A stretch of DNA of 64,000 nucleotides from contig OZ059896.1 in the NCBI GenBank assembly GCA_964057225.1, positions 2,914,001 to 2,978,000 of the forward strand, read 5' to 3'. This document shows, one piece after another, positions 10,879 through 24,550 of the stretch. A program made the translations under genes and the position numbers. This stretch comes from Auanema rhodensis. Its lineage: Eukaryota > Nematoda > Chromadorea > Rhabditida > Rhabditidae. Under the pieces are notes generated by a model. The model was not told where the DNA came from. It saw only the letters and a program-made list of their open reading frames with translations, and made no database searches. Within the stretch, counting starts at the first letter, position 1. Every line of letters begins with the position of its first letter.

Positions 10879-13800
10879 CACCGAGATATCAACTGATATA
10901 AGTTCACACTTATATCCTCGATTTTCACCCTGAAGAATTAATTTTTTCGTTGAATAACATTGTCCATCGTTTTTGCCTCAAAAAAAGGAATCTGAAAACA
11001 TCTACTTTTTGCAAAATTATTTTGAAATTTTTCGAAAAAATTTTGTCAAAATGTTTTTGGAAGCAATGTTGAGTGTACATGGAAACTCAACATACACTAA
11101 TGCATCATTTTTCAAACGATCATAACTAATTTTTGTATTAAGCGTTTCTCAATGTAGTATAGTGCATTCGATGCGGATTATTAAGCTGCGTCGATCTGTA
11201 CTATCAGATTTGCGCTAGCTTAAAGATGCACCGAGATATCAACTGATATAAGTTCACACCTATATCCTCGATTTTCACCCTGAAGAATTAATTTTTTCGT
11301 TGAATAACATTGTCCATCGTTTTTGCCTCGAAAAAAGGAATCTAAAAACATCTACTTTTTGCTAAATTATTTTGAAATTTTTCGAAAAAATTTTTGTCAA
11401 AATGTTTTTGGAAGCAATTTTGAGTGTACATGGAAACTCAACATACACTAATGCATCATTTTTCAAACGATCATAACTAATTTTTGTGATGAGCGTTTCT
11501 CCATGTAGTATAGTGCATTCGATGCGGATTTTTAAGCTGCGTCGATCTGTGTTATCAGATTTGCGCTAGCTTAAAGATGCACCGAGATATCAACTGATAT
11601 AAGTTCACACCTATATCCTCGATTTTCACCCTGAAGAATTAATTTTTTCGTTGAATAACATTGTCCATCGTTTTTGCCTCGAAAAAAGGAATCTAAAAAC
11701 ATCTACTTTTTGCTAAATTATTTTGAAATTTTTCGAAAAAATTTTTGTCAAAATGTTTTTGGAAGCAATGTTGAGTGTACATGGAAACTCAACATACACT
11801 AATGCATCATTTTTCAAACGATCATAACTAATTTTTGTATTGAGCGTTTCTCCATGTAGTATAGTGCATTCGATGCGGATTATTAAGCTGCGTCGATCTG
11901 TGCTATCAGATTTGCGCTAGCTTAAAAATGCACCGAGATATCAACTGATATAAGTTCACACTTATATCCTCGATTTTCACCCTGAAGAATTAATTTTTTC
12001 GTTGAATAACATTGTCCATCGTTTTTGCCTCAAAAAAAGGAATCTGAAAACATCTACTTTTTGCGAAATTATTTTGAAATTTTTCGAAAAAATTTTGTCA
12101 AAATGTTTTTGGAAGCAATGTTGAGTGTACATGGAAACTCAACATACACTAATGCATCATTTTTCAAACGATCATAACTAATTTTTGTATTAAGCTTTTC
12201 TCAATGTAATATAGTGCATTCGATGCGGATTTTTAAGCTGCGTCGATCTGTGCTATCAGATTTGCGCTAGCTTAAAAATGCACCGAGATATCAACTGATA
12301 TAAGTTCACACTTATATCCTCGATTTTCACCCTGAAGAATTAATTTTTTCGTTGAATAACATTGTCCATCGTTTTTGCCTCAAAAAAAGGAATCTAAAAA
12401 CATCTACTTTTTGCGAAATTATTTTGAAATTTTTCGAAAAAATTTTTGTCAAAATGTTTTTGGAAGCAATTTTGAGTGTACATGGAAACTCAACATACAC
12501 TAATGCATCATTTTTCAAACGATCATAACTAATTTTTGTATTGAGCGTTTCTCCATGTAGTATAGTGCAGTCGATGCGGAATTTTAAGCTGCGTCGATCT
12601 GTGTTATCAGATTTGCGCTAGCTTAAAAATGCACCGAGATATCAACTGATATAAGTTCACACTTATATCCTCGATTTTCACCCTGAAGAATTAATTTTTT
12701 CGTTGAATAACATTGTCCATCGTTTTTGCCTTGAAAAAAGGAATCTAAAAACATCTACTTTTTGCGAAATTATTTTGAAATTTTTCGAAAAAATTCTGTC
12801 AAAATGTTTTTGGAAGCAATGTTGAGTGTACATGGAAACTCAACATACACTAATGCATCATTTTTCAAACGATCATAACTAATTTTTGTATTAAGCTTTT
12901 CTTAATGTAGTATAGTGCATTCGATGCGGAATTTTAAGCTGCGTCGATCTGTGTTATCAGATTTGCGCTAGCTTGAAAATGCACCGAGATATCAACTGAT
13001 ATAAGTTCACACTTATATCCTCGATTTTCACCCTGAAGAATTAATTTTTTCGTTGAATAACATTGTCCATCGTTTTTGCCTTGAAAGAAGGAATCTAAAA
13101 ACATCTACTTTTTGCTAAATTATTTTGAAATTTTTTGAAAAAATTTTTGTCAAAATGTTTTTGGAAGCAATGTTGAGTGTACATGGAAACTCAACATACA
13201 CTAATGCATCATTTTTCAAACGATCATAACTAATTTTTGTGATGAGCGTTTCTCCATGTAGTATAGTGCATTCGATGCGGAATTTTAAGCTGCGTCCATC
13301 TGTGTTATCAGATTTGCGCTAGCTTAAAAATGCACCGAGATATCAACTGATATGAGTTCACACTTATATCCTCGATTTTCACCCTGAAGAATTAATTTTT
13401 TCGTTGAATAACATTGTCCATCGTTTTTGCCTTGAAAGAAGGAATCTAAAAACATCTACTTTTTGCGAAATTATTTTGAAATTTTTCGAAAAAATTTTGT
13501 CAAAATGTTTTTGGAAGCAATGTTGAGTGTACATGGAAACTCAACATACACTAATGCATCATTTTTCAAACGATCATAACTCATTTTTGTATTTAGCGTT
13601 TCTCAATGTAGTATAGTGCATTCGATGCGGATTTTTAAGCTGCGTCGATCTGTACTATCAGATTTGCGCTAGCTTAAAAATGCACCGAGATATCAACTGA
13701 TATAAGTTCACACTTATATCCTCGATTTTCACCCTGAAGAATTAATTTTTTCGTTGAATAACATTGTCCATCGTTTTTGCCTTGAAAGAAGGAATCTAAA

Positions 13801-14033
13801 AACATCTACTTTTTGCTAAATTATTTTGAAATTTTTTGAAAAAATTTTTGTCAAAATGTTTTTGGAAGCAATGTTGAGTGTACATGGAAACTCAACATAC
13901 ACTAATGCATCATTTTTCAAACGATCATAACTAATTTTTGTGATGAGCGTTTCTCCATGTAGTATAGTGCATTCGATGCGGAATTTTAAGCTGCGTCGAT
14001 CTGTGTTATCAGATTTGCGCTAGCTTAAAAATG
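10879..14033. repeat. Block A3, copy 2 of the 9-monomer unit (M32-M40)
   Basis: Unit starts: 10879, 11229, 11580, 11931, 12281, 12632, 12982, 13333, 13683. It matches M23-M31 at an offset of 3155 bases. I saw TAGTATAG in M34 against TATTATAG in M25. Similarity ends in the last 60 or so bases of M40, which has GGAATTTT, GCGCTAG and CTTAAAAATG where M31 has GGATTTTT, GGGCTAG and CTTGAAAATG. That places one exchange point near 13970. Confidence 0.9.
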
Positions 14034-17000
14034 CACCGAGATATCAACTGATATAAGTTCACACTTATATCCTCGATTTTCACCCTGAAGAATTAATTTT
14101 TTCGTTGAATAACATTGTCCATCGTTTTTGCCTTGAAAGAAGGAATCTAAAAACATCTACTTTTTGCGAAATTATTTTGAAATTTTTCGAAAAAATTTTG
14201 TCAAAATGTTTTTGGAAGCAATGTTGAGTGTACATGGAAACTCAACATACACTAATGCATCATTTTTCAAACGATCATAACTAATTTTTGTATTAAGCTT
14301 TTCTTAATGTAGTGTAGTGCATTCGATGCGGAATTTTAAGCTGCGTCGATCTGTGTTATCAGATTTGCGCTAGCTTGAAAATGCACCGAGATATCAACTG
14401 ATATAAGTTCACACTTATATCCTCGATTTTCACCCTGAAGAATTAATTTTTTCGTTGAATAACATTGTCCATCGTTTTTGCCTTGAAAGAAGGAATCTAA
14501 AAACATCTACTTTTTGCTAAATTATTTTGAAATTTTTTGAAAAAATTTTTGTCAAAATGTTTTTGGAAGCAATGTTGAGTGTACATGGAAACTCAACATA
14601 CACTAATGCATCATTTTTCAAACGATCATAACTAATTTTTGTGATGAGCGTTTCTCCATGTAGTATAATGCATTCGATGCGGATTTTTAAGCTGCGTCGA
14701 TCTGTGTTATCAGATTTGCGCTAGCTTGAAAATGCACCGAGATATCAACTGATATAAGTTCACACTTATATCCTCGATTTTCACCCTGAAGAATTAATTT
14801 TTTCGTTGAATAACATTGTCCATCGTTTTTGCCTTGAAAGAAGGAATCTAAAAACATCTACTTTTTGCTAAATTATTTTGAAATTTTTCGAAAAAATTTT
14901 TGTCAAAATGTTTTTGGAAGCAATGTTGAGTGTACATGGAAACTCAACATACACTAATGCATCATTTTTCAAACGATCATAACTAATTTTTGTATTGAGC
15001 GTTTCTCCATGTAGTATAGTGCAGTCGATGCGGAATTTTAAGCTGCGTCGATCTGTGTTATCAGATTTGCGCTAGCTTAAAAATGCACCGAGATATCAAC
15101 TGATATAAGTTCACACTTATATCCTCGATTTTCACCCTGAAGAATTAATTTTTTCGTTGAATAACATTGTCCATCGTTTTTGCCTTGAAAAAAGGAATCT
15201 AAAAACATCTACTTTTTGCGAAATTATTTTGAAATTTTTCGAAAAAATTTTGTCAAAATGTTTTTGGAAGCAATGTTGAGTGTACATGGAAACTCAACAT
15301 ACACTAATGCATCATTTTTCAAACGATCATAACTAATTTTTGTATTAAGCTTTTCTTAATGTAGTATAGTGCATTCGATCCGGAATTTTAAGCTGCGTCG
15401 ATCTGTGTTATCAGATTTGCGCTAGCTTAAAAATGCACCGAGATATCAACTGATATAAGTTCACACTTATATCCTCGATTTTCACCCTGAAGAATTAATT
15501 TTTTCGTTGAATAACATTGTCCATCGTTTTTGCCTTGAAAAAAGGAATCTAAAAACATCTACTTTTTGCGAAATTATTTTGAAATTTTTCGAAAAAATTT
15601 TGTCAAAATGTTTTTGGAAGCAATGTTGAGTGTACATGGAAACTCAACATACACTAATGCATCATTTTTCAAACGATCATAACTAATTTTTGTGATGAGC
15701 GTTTCTCCATGTAGTATAGTGCATTCGATGCGGAATTTTAAGCTGCGTCGATCTGTGTTATCAGATTTGCGCTAGCTTAAAAATGCACCGAGATATCAAC
15801 TGATATAAGTTCACACTTATATCCTCGATTTTCACCCTGAAGAATTAATTTTTTCGTTGAATAACATTGTCCATCGTTTTTGCCTTGAAAAAAGGAATCT
15901 AAAAACATCTACTTTTTGCGAAATTATTTTGAAATTTTTCGAAAAAATTTTGTCAAAATGTTTTTGGAAGCAATGTTGAGTGTACATGGAAACTCAACAT
16001 ACACTAATGCATCATTTTTCAAACGATCATAACTAATTTTTGTATTAAGCTTTTCTTAATGTAGTATAGTGCATTCGATGCGGAATTTTAAGCTGCGTCG
16101 ATCTGTGTTATCAGATTTGCGCTAGCTTGAAAATGCACCGAGATATCAACTGATATAAGTTCACACTTATATCCTCGATTTTCACCCTGAAGAATTAATT
16201 TTTTCGTTGAATAACATTGTCCATCGTTTTTGCCTTGAAAGAAGAAATCTAAAAACATCTACTTTTTGCTAAATTATTTTGAAATTTTTTGAAAAAATTT
16301 TTGTCAAAATGTTTTTGGAAGCAATGTTGAGTGTACATGGAAACTCAACATACACTAATGCATCATTTTTCAAACGATCATAACTAATTTTTTGTGATGA
16401 GCGTTTCTACATGTAGTATAGTGCATTCGATGCGGATTTTTAAGCTGCGTCGATCTGTGTTATCAGATTTGCGCTAGCTTAAAAATGCACCGAGATATCA
16501 ACTGATATAAGTTCACACTTATATCCTCGATTTTCACCCTGAAGAATTAATTTTTTCGTTGAATAACATTGTCCATCGTTTTTGCCTTGAAAGAAGGAAT
16601 CTAAAAACATCTACTTTTTGCGAAATTATTTTGAAATTTTTCGAAAAAATTTTGTCAAAATGTTTTTGGAAGCAATGTTGAGTGTACATGGAAACTCAAC
16701 ATACACTAATGCATCATTTTTCAAACGATCATAACTAATTTTTGTATTAAGCTTTTCTTAATGTAGTATAGTGCATTCGATGCGGAATTTTAAGCTGCGT
16801 CGATCTGTGTTATCAGATTTGCGCTAGCTTGAAAATGCACCGAGATATCAACTGATATAAGTTCACACTTATATCCTCGATTTTCACCCTGAAGAATTAA
16901 TTTTTTCGTTGAATAACATTGTCCATCGTTTTTGCCTTGAAAGAAGGAATCTAAAAACATCTACTTTTTGCTAAATTATTTTGAAATTTTTTGAAAAAAT

Positions 17001-17538
17001 TTTTGTCAAAATGTTTTTGGAAGCAATGTTGAGTGTACATGGAAACTCAACATACACTAATGCATCATTTTTCAAACGATCATAACTAATTTTTGTGATG
17101 AGCGTTTCTACATGTAGTATAGTGCATTCGATGCGGATTTTTAAGCTGCGTCGATCTGTGTTATCAGATTTGCGCTAGCTTAAAAATGCACCGAGATATC
17201 AACTGATATAAGTTCACACTTATATCCTCGATTTTCACCCTGAAGAATTAATTTTTTCGTTGAATAACATTGTCCATCGTTTTTGCCTTGAAAGAAGGAA
17301 TCTAAAAACATCTACTTTTTGCGAAATTATTTTGAAATTTTTCGAAAAAATTTTGTCAAAATGTTTTTGGAAGCAATGTTGAGTGTACATGGAAACTCAA
17401 CATACACTAATGCATCATTTTTCAAACGATCATAACTAATTTTTGTATTAAGCTTTTCTTAATGTAGTATAGTGCATTCGATGCGGAATTTTAAGCTGCG
17501 TCGATCTGTGTTATCAGATTTGGGCTAGCTTGAAAATG
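14034..17538. repeat. Block A4: M41-M50, mixed types and a dimer
   Basis: Unit starts: 14034, 14384, 14735, 15086, 15436, 15786, 16136, 16488, 16838, 17189. M41-M42 continue the series seen at M15-M16. M43 joins the left part of a GAAAGAAGG unit to the GTGCAGTCG right part known from M27/M36. M44 has a private GATCCGG. M44-M46 are three similar GCGAAATT units with TTGAAAAAAGG. From M47 the TCTACATG variant replaces TCTCCATG, and M47-M48 and M49-M50 form two copies of a dimer. M47 is 352 bp because of one extra T before GTGATGAG. Confidence 0.78.
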
Positions 17539-18589
17539 CACCGAGATATCAACTGATATAAGTTCACACTTATATCCTCGATTTTCACCCTGAAGAATTA
17601 ATTTTTTCGTTGAATAACATTGTCCATCGTTTTTGCCTCAAAAAAAGGAATCTGAAAACATCTACTTTTTGCAAAATTATTTTGAAATTTTTCGAAAAAA
17701 TTTTGTCAAAATGTTTTTGGAAGCAATGTTGAGTGTACATGGAAACTCAACATACACTAATGCATCATTTTTCAAACGATCATAACTAATTTTTGTATTA
17801 AGCGTTTCTCAATGTAGTATAGTGCATTCGATGCGGATTATTAAGCTGCGTCGATCTGTACTATCAGATTTGCGCTAGCTTAAAGATGCACCGAGATATC
17901 AACTGATATAAGTTCACACCTATATCCTCGATTTTCACCCTGAAGAATTAATTTTTTCGTTGAATAACATTGTCCATCGTTTTTGCCTCGAAAAAAGGAA
18001 TCTAAAAACATCTACTTTTTGCTAAATTATTTTGAAATTTTTCGAAAAAATTTTTGTCAAAATGTTTTTGGAAGCAATTTTGAGTGTACATGGAAACTCA
18101 ACATACACTAATGCATCATTTTTCAAACGATCATAACTAATTTTTGTATTGAGCGTTTCTCCATGTAGTATAGTGCATTCGATGCGGATTTTTAAGCTGC
18201 GTCGATCGGTGCTATCAGATTTGCGCTAGCTTAAAAATGCACCGAGATATCAACTGATATAAGTTCACACTTATATCCTCGATTTTCACCCTGAAGAATT
18301 AATTTTTTCGTTGAATAACATTGTCCATCGTTTTTGCCTCAAAAAAAGGAATCTGAAAACATCTACTTTTTGCAAAATTATTTTGAAATTTTTCGAAAAA
18401 ATTTTGTCAAAATGTTTTTGGAAGCAATGTTGAGTGTACATGGAAACTCAACATACACTAATGCATCATTTTTCAAACGATCATAACTAATTTTTGTATT
18501 AAGCTTTTCTTAATGTAGTATAGTGCATTCGATGCGGAATTTTAAGCTGCGTCGATCTGTGTTATCAGATTTGCGCTAGCTTGAAAATG
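17539..18589. repeat. Block A5: M51-M53, copy of the M23-type series
   Basis: Unit starts: 17539, 17889, 18240. M51 carries GCAAAATT and AATCTGAAAAC as in M23 and M32. M52 is a CACCTATAT, TTTTGAG unit ending in the rare GATCGGTGCTATC. The same pair recurs at M61-M62 (offset 3507) and M72-M73. M53 is a composite with the GCAAAATT left part and a CTTTTCTTAATG plus GGAATTTT right part. Confidence 0.8.
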
Positions 18590-20695
18590 CACCGAGATAT
18601 CAACTGATATAAGTTCACACTTATATCCTCGATTTTCACCCTGAAGAATTAATTTTTTCGTTGAATAACATTGTCCATCGTTTTTGCCTTGAAAGAAGGA
18701 ATCTAAAAACATCTACTTTTTGCTAAATTATTTTGAAATTTTTTGAAAAAATTTTTGTCAAAATGTTTTTGGAAGCAATGTTGAGTGTACATGGAAACTC
18801 AACATACACTAATGCATCATTTTTCAAACGATCATAACTAATTTTTGTGATGAGCGTTTCTACATGTAGTATAGTGCATTCGATGCGGATTTTTAAGCTG
18901 CGTCGATCTGTGTTATCAGATTTGCGCTAGCTTAAAAATGCACCGAGATATCAACTGATATAAGTTCACACTTATATCCTCGATTTTCACCCTGAAGAAT
19001 TAATTTTTTCGTTGAATAACATTGTCCATCGTTTTTGCCTTGAAAGAAGGAATCTAAAAACATCTACTTTTTGCTAAATTATTTTGAAATTTTTTGAAAA
19101 AATTTTTGTCAAAATGTTTTTGGAAGCAATGTTGAGTGTACATGGAAACTCAACATACACTAATGCATCATTTTTCAAACGATCATAACTAATTTTTGTG
19201 ATGAGCGTTTCTACATGTAGTATAGTGCATTCGATGCGGATTTTTAAGCTGCGTCGATCTGTGTTATCAGATTTGCGCTAGCTTAAAAATGCACCGAGAT
19301 ATCAACTGATATAAGTTCACACTTATATCCTAGATTTTCACCCTGAAGAATTAATTTTTTCGTTGAATAACATTGTCCATCGTTTTTGCCTTGAAAGAAG
19401 GAATCTAAAAACATCTACTTTTTGCTAAATTATTTTGAAATTTTTTGAAAAAATTTTTGTCAAAATGTTTTTGGAAGCAATGTTGAGTGTACATGGAAAC
19501 TCAACATACACTAATGCATCATTTTTCAAACGATCATAACTAATTTTTGTGATGAGCGTTTCTACATGTAGTATAGTGCATTCGATGCGGATTTTTAAGC
19601 TGCGTCGATCTGTGTTATCAGATTTGCGCTAGCTTAAAAATGCACCGAGATATCAACTGATATAAGTTCACACTTATATCCTCGATTTTCACCCTGAAGA
19701 ATTAATTTTTTCGTTGAATAACATTGTCCATCGTTTTTGCCTTGAAAGAAGGAATCTAAAAACATCTACTTTTTGCTAAATTATTTTGAAATTTTTTGAA
19801 AAAATTTTTGTCAAAATGTTTTTGGAAGCAATGTTGAGTGTACATGGAAACTCAACATACACTAATGCATCATTTTTCAAACGATCATAACTAATTTTTG
19901 TGATGAGCGTTTCTACATGTAGTATAGTGCATTCGATGCGGATTTTTAAGCTGCGTCGATCTGTGTTATCAGATTTGCGCTAGCTTAAAAATGCACCGAG
20001 ATATCAACTGATATAAGTTCACACTTATATCCTAGATTTTCACCCTGAAGAATTAATTTTTTCGTTGAATAACATTGTCCATCGTTTTTGCCTTGAAAGA
20101 AGGAATCTAAAAACATCTACTTTTTGCTAAATTATTTTGAAATTTTTTGAAAAAATTTTTGTCAAAATGTTTTTGGAAGCAATGTTGAGTGTACATGGAA
20201 ACTCAACATACACTAATGCATCATTTTTCAAACGATCATAACTAATTTTTGTGATGAGCGTTTCTACATGTAGTATAGTGCATTCGATGCGGATTTTTAA
20301 GCTGCGTCGATCTGTGTTATCAGATTTGCGCTAGCTTAAAAATGCACCGAGATATCAACTGATATAAGTTCACACTTATATCCTAGATTTTCACCCTGAA
20401 GAATTAATTTTTTCGTTGAATAACATTGTCCATCGTTTTTGCCTTGAAAGAAGGAATCTAAAAACATCTACTTTTTGCTAAATTATTTTGAAATTTTTTG
20501 AAAAAATTTTTGTCAAAATGTTTTTGGAAGCAATGTTGAGTGTACATGGAAACTCAACATACACTAATGCATCATTTTTCAAACGATCATAACTAATTTT
20601 TGTGATGAGCGTTTCTACATGTAGTATAGTGCATTCGATGCGGATTTTTAAGCTGCGTCGATCTGTGTTATCAGATTTGCGCTAGCTTAAAAATG
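18590..20695. repeat. Block A6: run of six near-identical 351-bp monomers (M54-M59)
   Basis: Unit starts: 18590, 18941, 19292, 19643, 19994, 20345. All six are the TTGAAAGAAGG, GCTAAATT, TTTTTTGAAAA, GTGATGAGCGTTTCTACATG type with GGATTTTT and GTGTTATC. The only difference I noticed is CCTAGATT in M56, M58 and M59 against CCTCGATT in M54, M55 and M57. Elsewhere this type alternates with others, so this is a local single-unit expansion. Confidence 0.9.
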
Positions 20696-23600
20696 CACCG
20701 AGATATCAACTGATATAAGTTCACACTTATATCCTCGATTTTCACCCTGAAGAATTAATTTTTTCGTTGAATAACATTGTCCATCGTTTTTGCCTTGAAA
20801 GAAGGAATCTAAAAACATCTACTTTTTGCGAAATTATTTTGAAATTTTTCGAAAAAATTTTGTCAAAATGTTTTTGGAAGCAATGTTGAGTGTACATGGA
20901 AACTCAACATACACTAATGCATCATTTTTCAAACGATCATAACTAATTTTTGTATTAAGCTTTTCTTAATGTAGTATAGTGCATTCGATGCGGAATTTTA
21001 AGCTGCGTCGATCTGTGTTATCAGATTTGGGCTAGCTTGAAAATGCACCGAGATATCAACTGATATAAGTTCACACTTATATCCTCGATTTTCACCCTGA
21101 AGAATTAATTTTTTCGTTGAATAACATTGTCCATCGTTTTTGCCTCAAAAAAAGGAATCTGAAAACATCTACTTTTTGCAAAATTATTTTGAAATTTTTC
21201 GAAAAAATTTTGTCAAAATGTTTTTGGAAGCAATGTTGAGTGTACATGGAAACTCAACATACACTAATGCATCATTTTTCAAACGATCATAACTAATTTT
21301 TGTATTAAGCGTTTCTCAATGTAGTATAGTGCATTCGATGCGGATTATTAAGCTGCGTCGATCTGTACTATCAGATTTGCGCTAGCTTAAAGATGCACCG
21401 AGATATCAACTGATATAAGTTCACACCTATATCCTCGATTTTCACCCTGAAGAATTAATTTTTTCGTTGAATAACATTGTCCATCGTTTTTGCCTCGAAA
21501 AAAGGAATCTAAAAACATCTACTTTTTGCTAAATTATTTTGAAATTTTTCGAAAAAATTTTTGTCAAAATGTTTTTGGAAGCAATTTTGAGTGTACATGG
21601 AAACTCAACATACACTAATGCATCATTTTTCAAACGATCATAACTAATTTTTGTATTGAGCGTTTCTCCATGTAGTATAGTGCATTCGATGCGGATTTTT
21701 AAGCTGCGTCGATCGGTGCTATCAGATTTGCGCTAGCTTAAAAATGCACCGAGATATCAACTGATATAAGTTCACACTTATATCCTCGATTTTCACCCTG
21801 AAGAATTAATTTTTTCGTTGAATAACATTGTCCATCGTTTTTGCCTCAAAAAAAGGAATCTGAAAACATCTACTTTTTGCGAAATTATTTTGAAATTTTT
21901 CGAAAAAATTTTGTCAAAATGTTTTTGGAAGCAATGTTGAGTGTACATGGAAACTCAACATACACTAATGCATCATTTTTCAAACGATCATAACTAATTT
22001 TTGTATTAAGCGTTTCTCAATGTAGTATAGTGCATTCGATGCGGATTATTAAGCTGCGTCGATCTGTACTATCAGATTTGCGCTAGCTTAAAGATGCACC
22101 GAGATATCAACTGATATAAGTTCACACCTATATCCTCGATTTTCACCCTGAAGAATTAATTTTTTCGTTGAATAACATTGTCCATCGTTTTTGCCTCGAA
22201 AAAAGGAATCTAAAAACATCTACTTTTTGCTAAATTATTTTGAAATTTTTCGAAAAAATTTTTGTCAAAATGTTTTTGGAAGCAATGTTGAGTGTACATG
22301 GAAACTCAACATACACTAATGCATCATTTTTCAAACAATCATAACTAATTTTTGTATTGAGCGTTTCTCCATGTAGTATAGTGCATTCGATGCGGATTAT
22401 TAAGCTGCGTCGATCTGTGCTATCAGATTTGCGCTAGCTTAAAAATGCACCGAGATATCAACTGATATAAGTTCACACTTATATCCTCGATTTTCACCCT
22501 GAAGAATTAATTTTTTCGTTGAATAACATTGTCCATCGTTTTTGCCTCAAAAAAAGGAATCTGAAAACATCTACTTTTTGCGAAATTATTTTGAAATTTT
22601 TCGAAAAAATTTTGTCAAAATGTTTTTGGAAGCAATGTTGAGTGTACATGGAAACTCAACATACACTAATGCATCATTTTTCAAACGATCATAACTAATT
22701 TTTGTATTAAGCTTTTCTCAATGTAATATAGTGCATTCGATGCGGATTTTTAAGCTGCGTCGATCTGTGCTATCAGATTTGCGCTAGCTTAAAAATGCAC
22801 CGAGATATCAACTGATATAAGTTCACACTTATATCCTCGATTTTCACCCTGAAGAATTAATTTTTTCGTTGAATAACATTGTCCATCGTTTTTGCCTTGA
22901 AAAAAGGAATCTAAAAACATCTACTTTTTGCGAAATTATTTTGAAATTTTTCGAAAAAATTTTGTCAAAATGTTTTTGGAAGCAATGTTGAGTGTACATG
23001 GAAACTCAACATACACTAATGCATCATTTTTCAAACGATCATAACTAATTTTTGTATTAAGCTTTTCTTAATGTAGTATAGTGCATTCGATGCGGAATTT
23101 TAAGCTGCGTCGATCTGTGTTATCAGATTTGCGCTAGCTTAAAAATGCACCGAGATATCAACTGATATAAGTTCACACCTATATCCTCGATTTTCACCCT
23201 GAAGAATTAATTTTTTCGTTGAATAACATTGTCCATCGTTTTTGCCTTGAAAGAAGAAATCTAAAAACATCTACTTTTTGCTAAATTATTTTGAAATTTT
23301 TTGAAAAAATTTTTGTCAAAATGTTTTTGGAAGCAATGTTGAGTGTACATGGAAACTCAACATACACTAATGCATCATTTTTCAAACGATCATAACTAAT
23401 TTTTGTGATGAGCGTTTCTACATGTAGTATAGTGCATTCGATGCGGATTTTTAAGCTGCGTCGATCTGTGTTATCAGATTTGCGCTAGCTTAAAAATGCA
23501 CCGAGATATCAACTGATATAAGTTCACACTTATATCCTCGATTTTCACCCTGAAGAATTAATTTTTTCGTTGAATAACATTGTCCATCGTTTTTGCCTTG

Positions 23601-24550
23601 AAAGAAGGAATCTAAAAACATCTACTTTTTGCGAAATTATTTTGAAATTTTTCGAAAAAATTTTGTCAAAATGTTTTTGGAAGCAATGTTGAGTGTACAT
23701 GGAAACTCAACATACACTAATGCATCATTTTTCAAACGATCATAACTAATTTTTGTATTAAGCTTTTCTTAATGTAGTATAGTGCATTCGATGCGGAATT
23801 TTAAGCTGCGTCGATCTGTGTTATCAGATTTGCGCTAGCTTGAAAATGCACCGAGATATCAACTGATATAAGTTCACACTTATATCCTCGATTTTCACCC
23901 TGAAGAATTAATTTTTTCGTTGAATAACATTGTCCATCGTTTTTGCCTTGAAAGAAGGAATCTAAGAACATCTACTTTTTGCTAAATTATTTTGAAATTT
24001 TTTGAAAAAATTTTTGTCAAAATGTTTTTGGAAGCAATGTTGAGTGTACATGGAAACTCAACATACACTAATGCATCATTTTTCAAACGATCATAACTAA
24101 TTTTTGTGATGAGCGTTTCTACATGTAGTATAGTGCATTCGATGCGGATTTTTAAGCTGCGTCGATCTGTGTTATCAGATTTGCGCTAGCTTAAAAATGC
24201 ACCGAGATATCAACTGATATAAGTTCACACTTATATCCTAGATTTTCACCCTGAAGAATTAATTTTTTCGTTGAATAACATTGTCCATCGTTTTTGCCTT
24301 GAAAGAAGGAATCTAAAAACATCTACTTTTTGCTAAATTATTTTGAAATTTTTTGAAAAAATTTTTGTCAAAATGTTTTTGGAAGCAATGTTGAGTGTAC
24401 ATGGAAACTCAACATACACTAATGCATCATTTTTCAAACGATCATAACTAATTTTTGTGATGAGCGTTTCTACATGTAGTATAGTGCATTCGATGCGGAT
24501 TTTTAAGCTGCGTCGATCTGTGTTATCAGATTTGCGCTAGCTTAAAAATG
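20696..24550. repeat. Block A7, copy 1 of an 11-monomer-offset duplication (M60-M70)
   Basis: Unit starts: 20696, 21046, 21396, 21747, 22097, 22448, 22798, 23148, 23499, 23849, 24200. The series from about M59 (20345) through M67 (ending 23498) recurs 3855 bases later. Rare markers shared by both copies include GCAAAATT (M61), GATCGGTGC (M62) and AAACAATC (M64). M69 has a private CTAAGAACATC. Confidence 0.88.
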
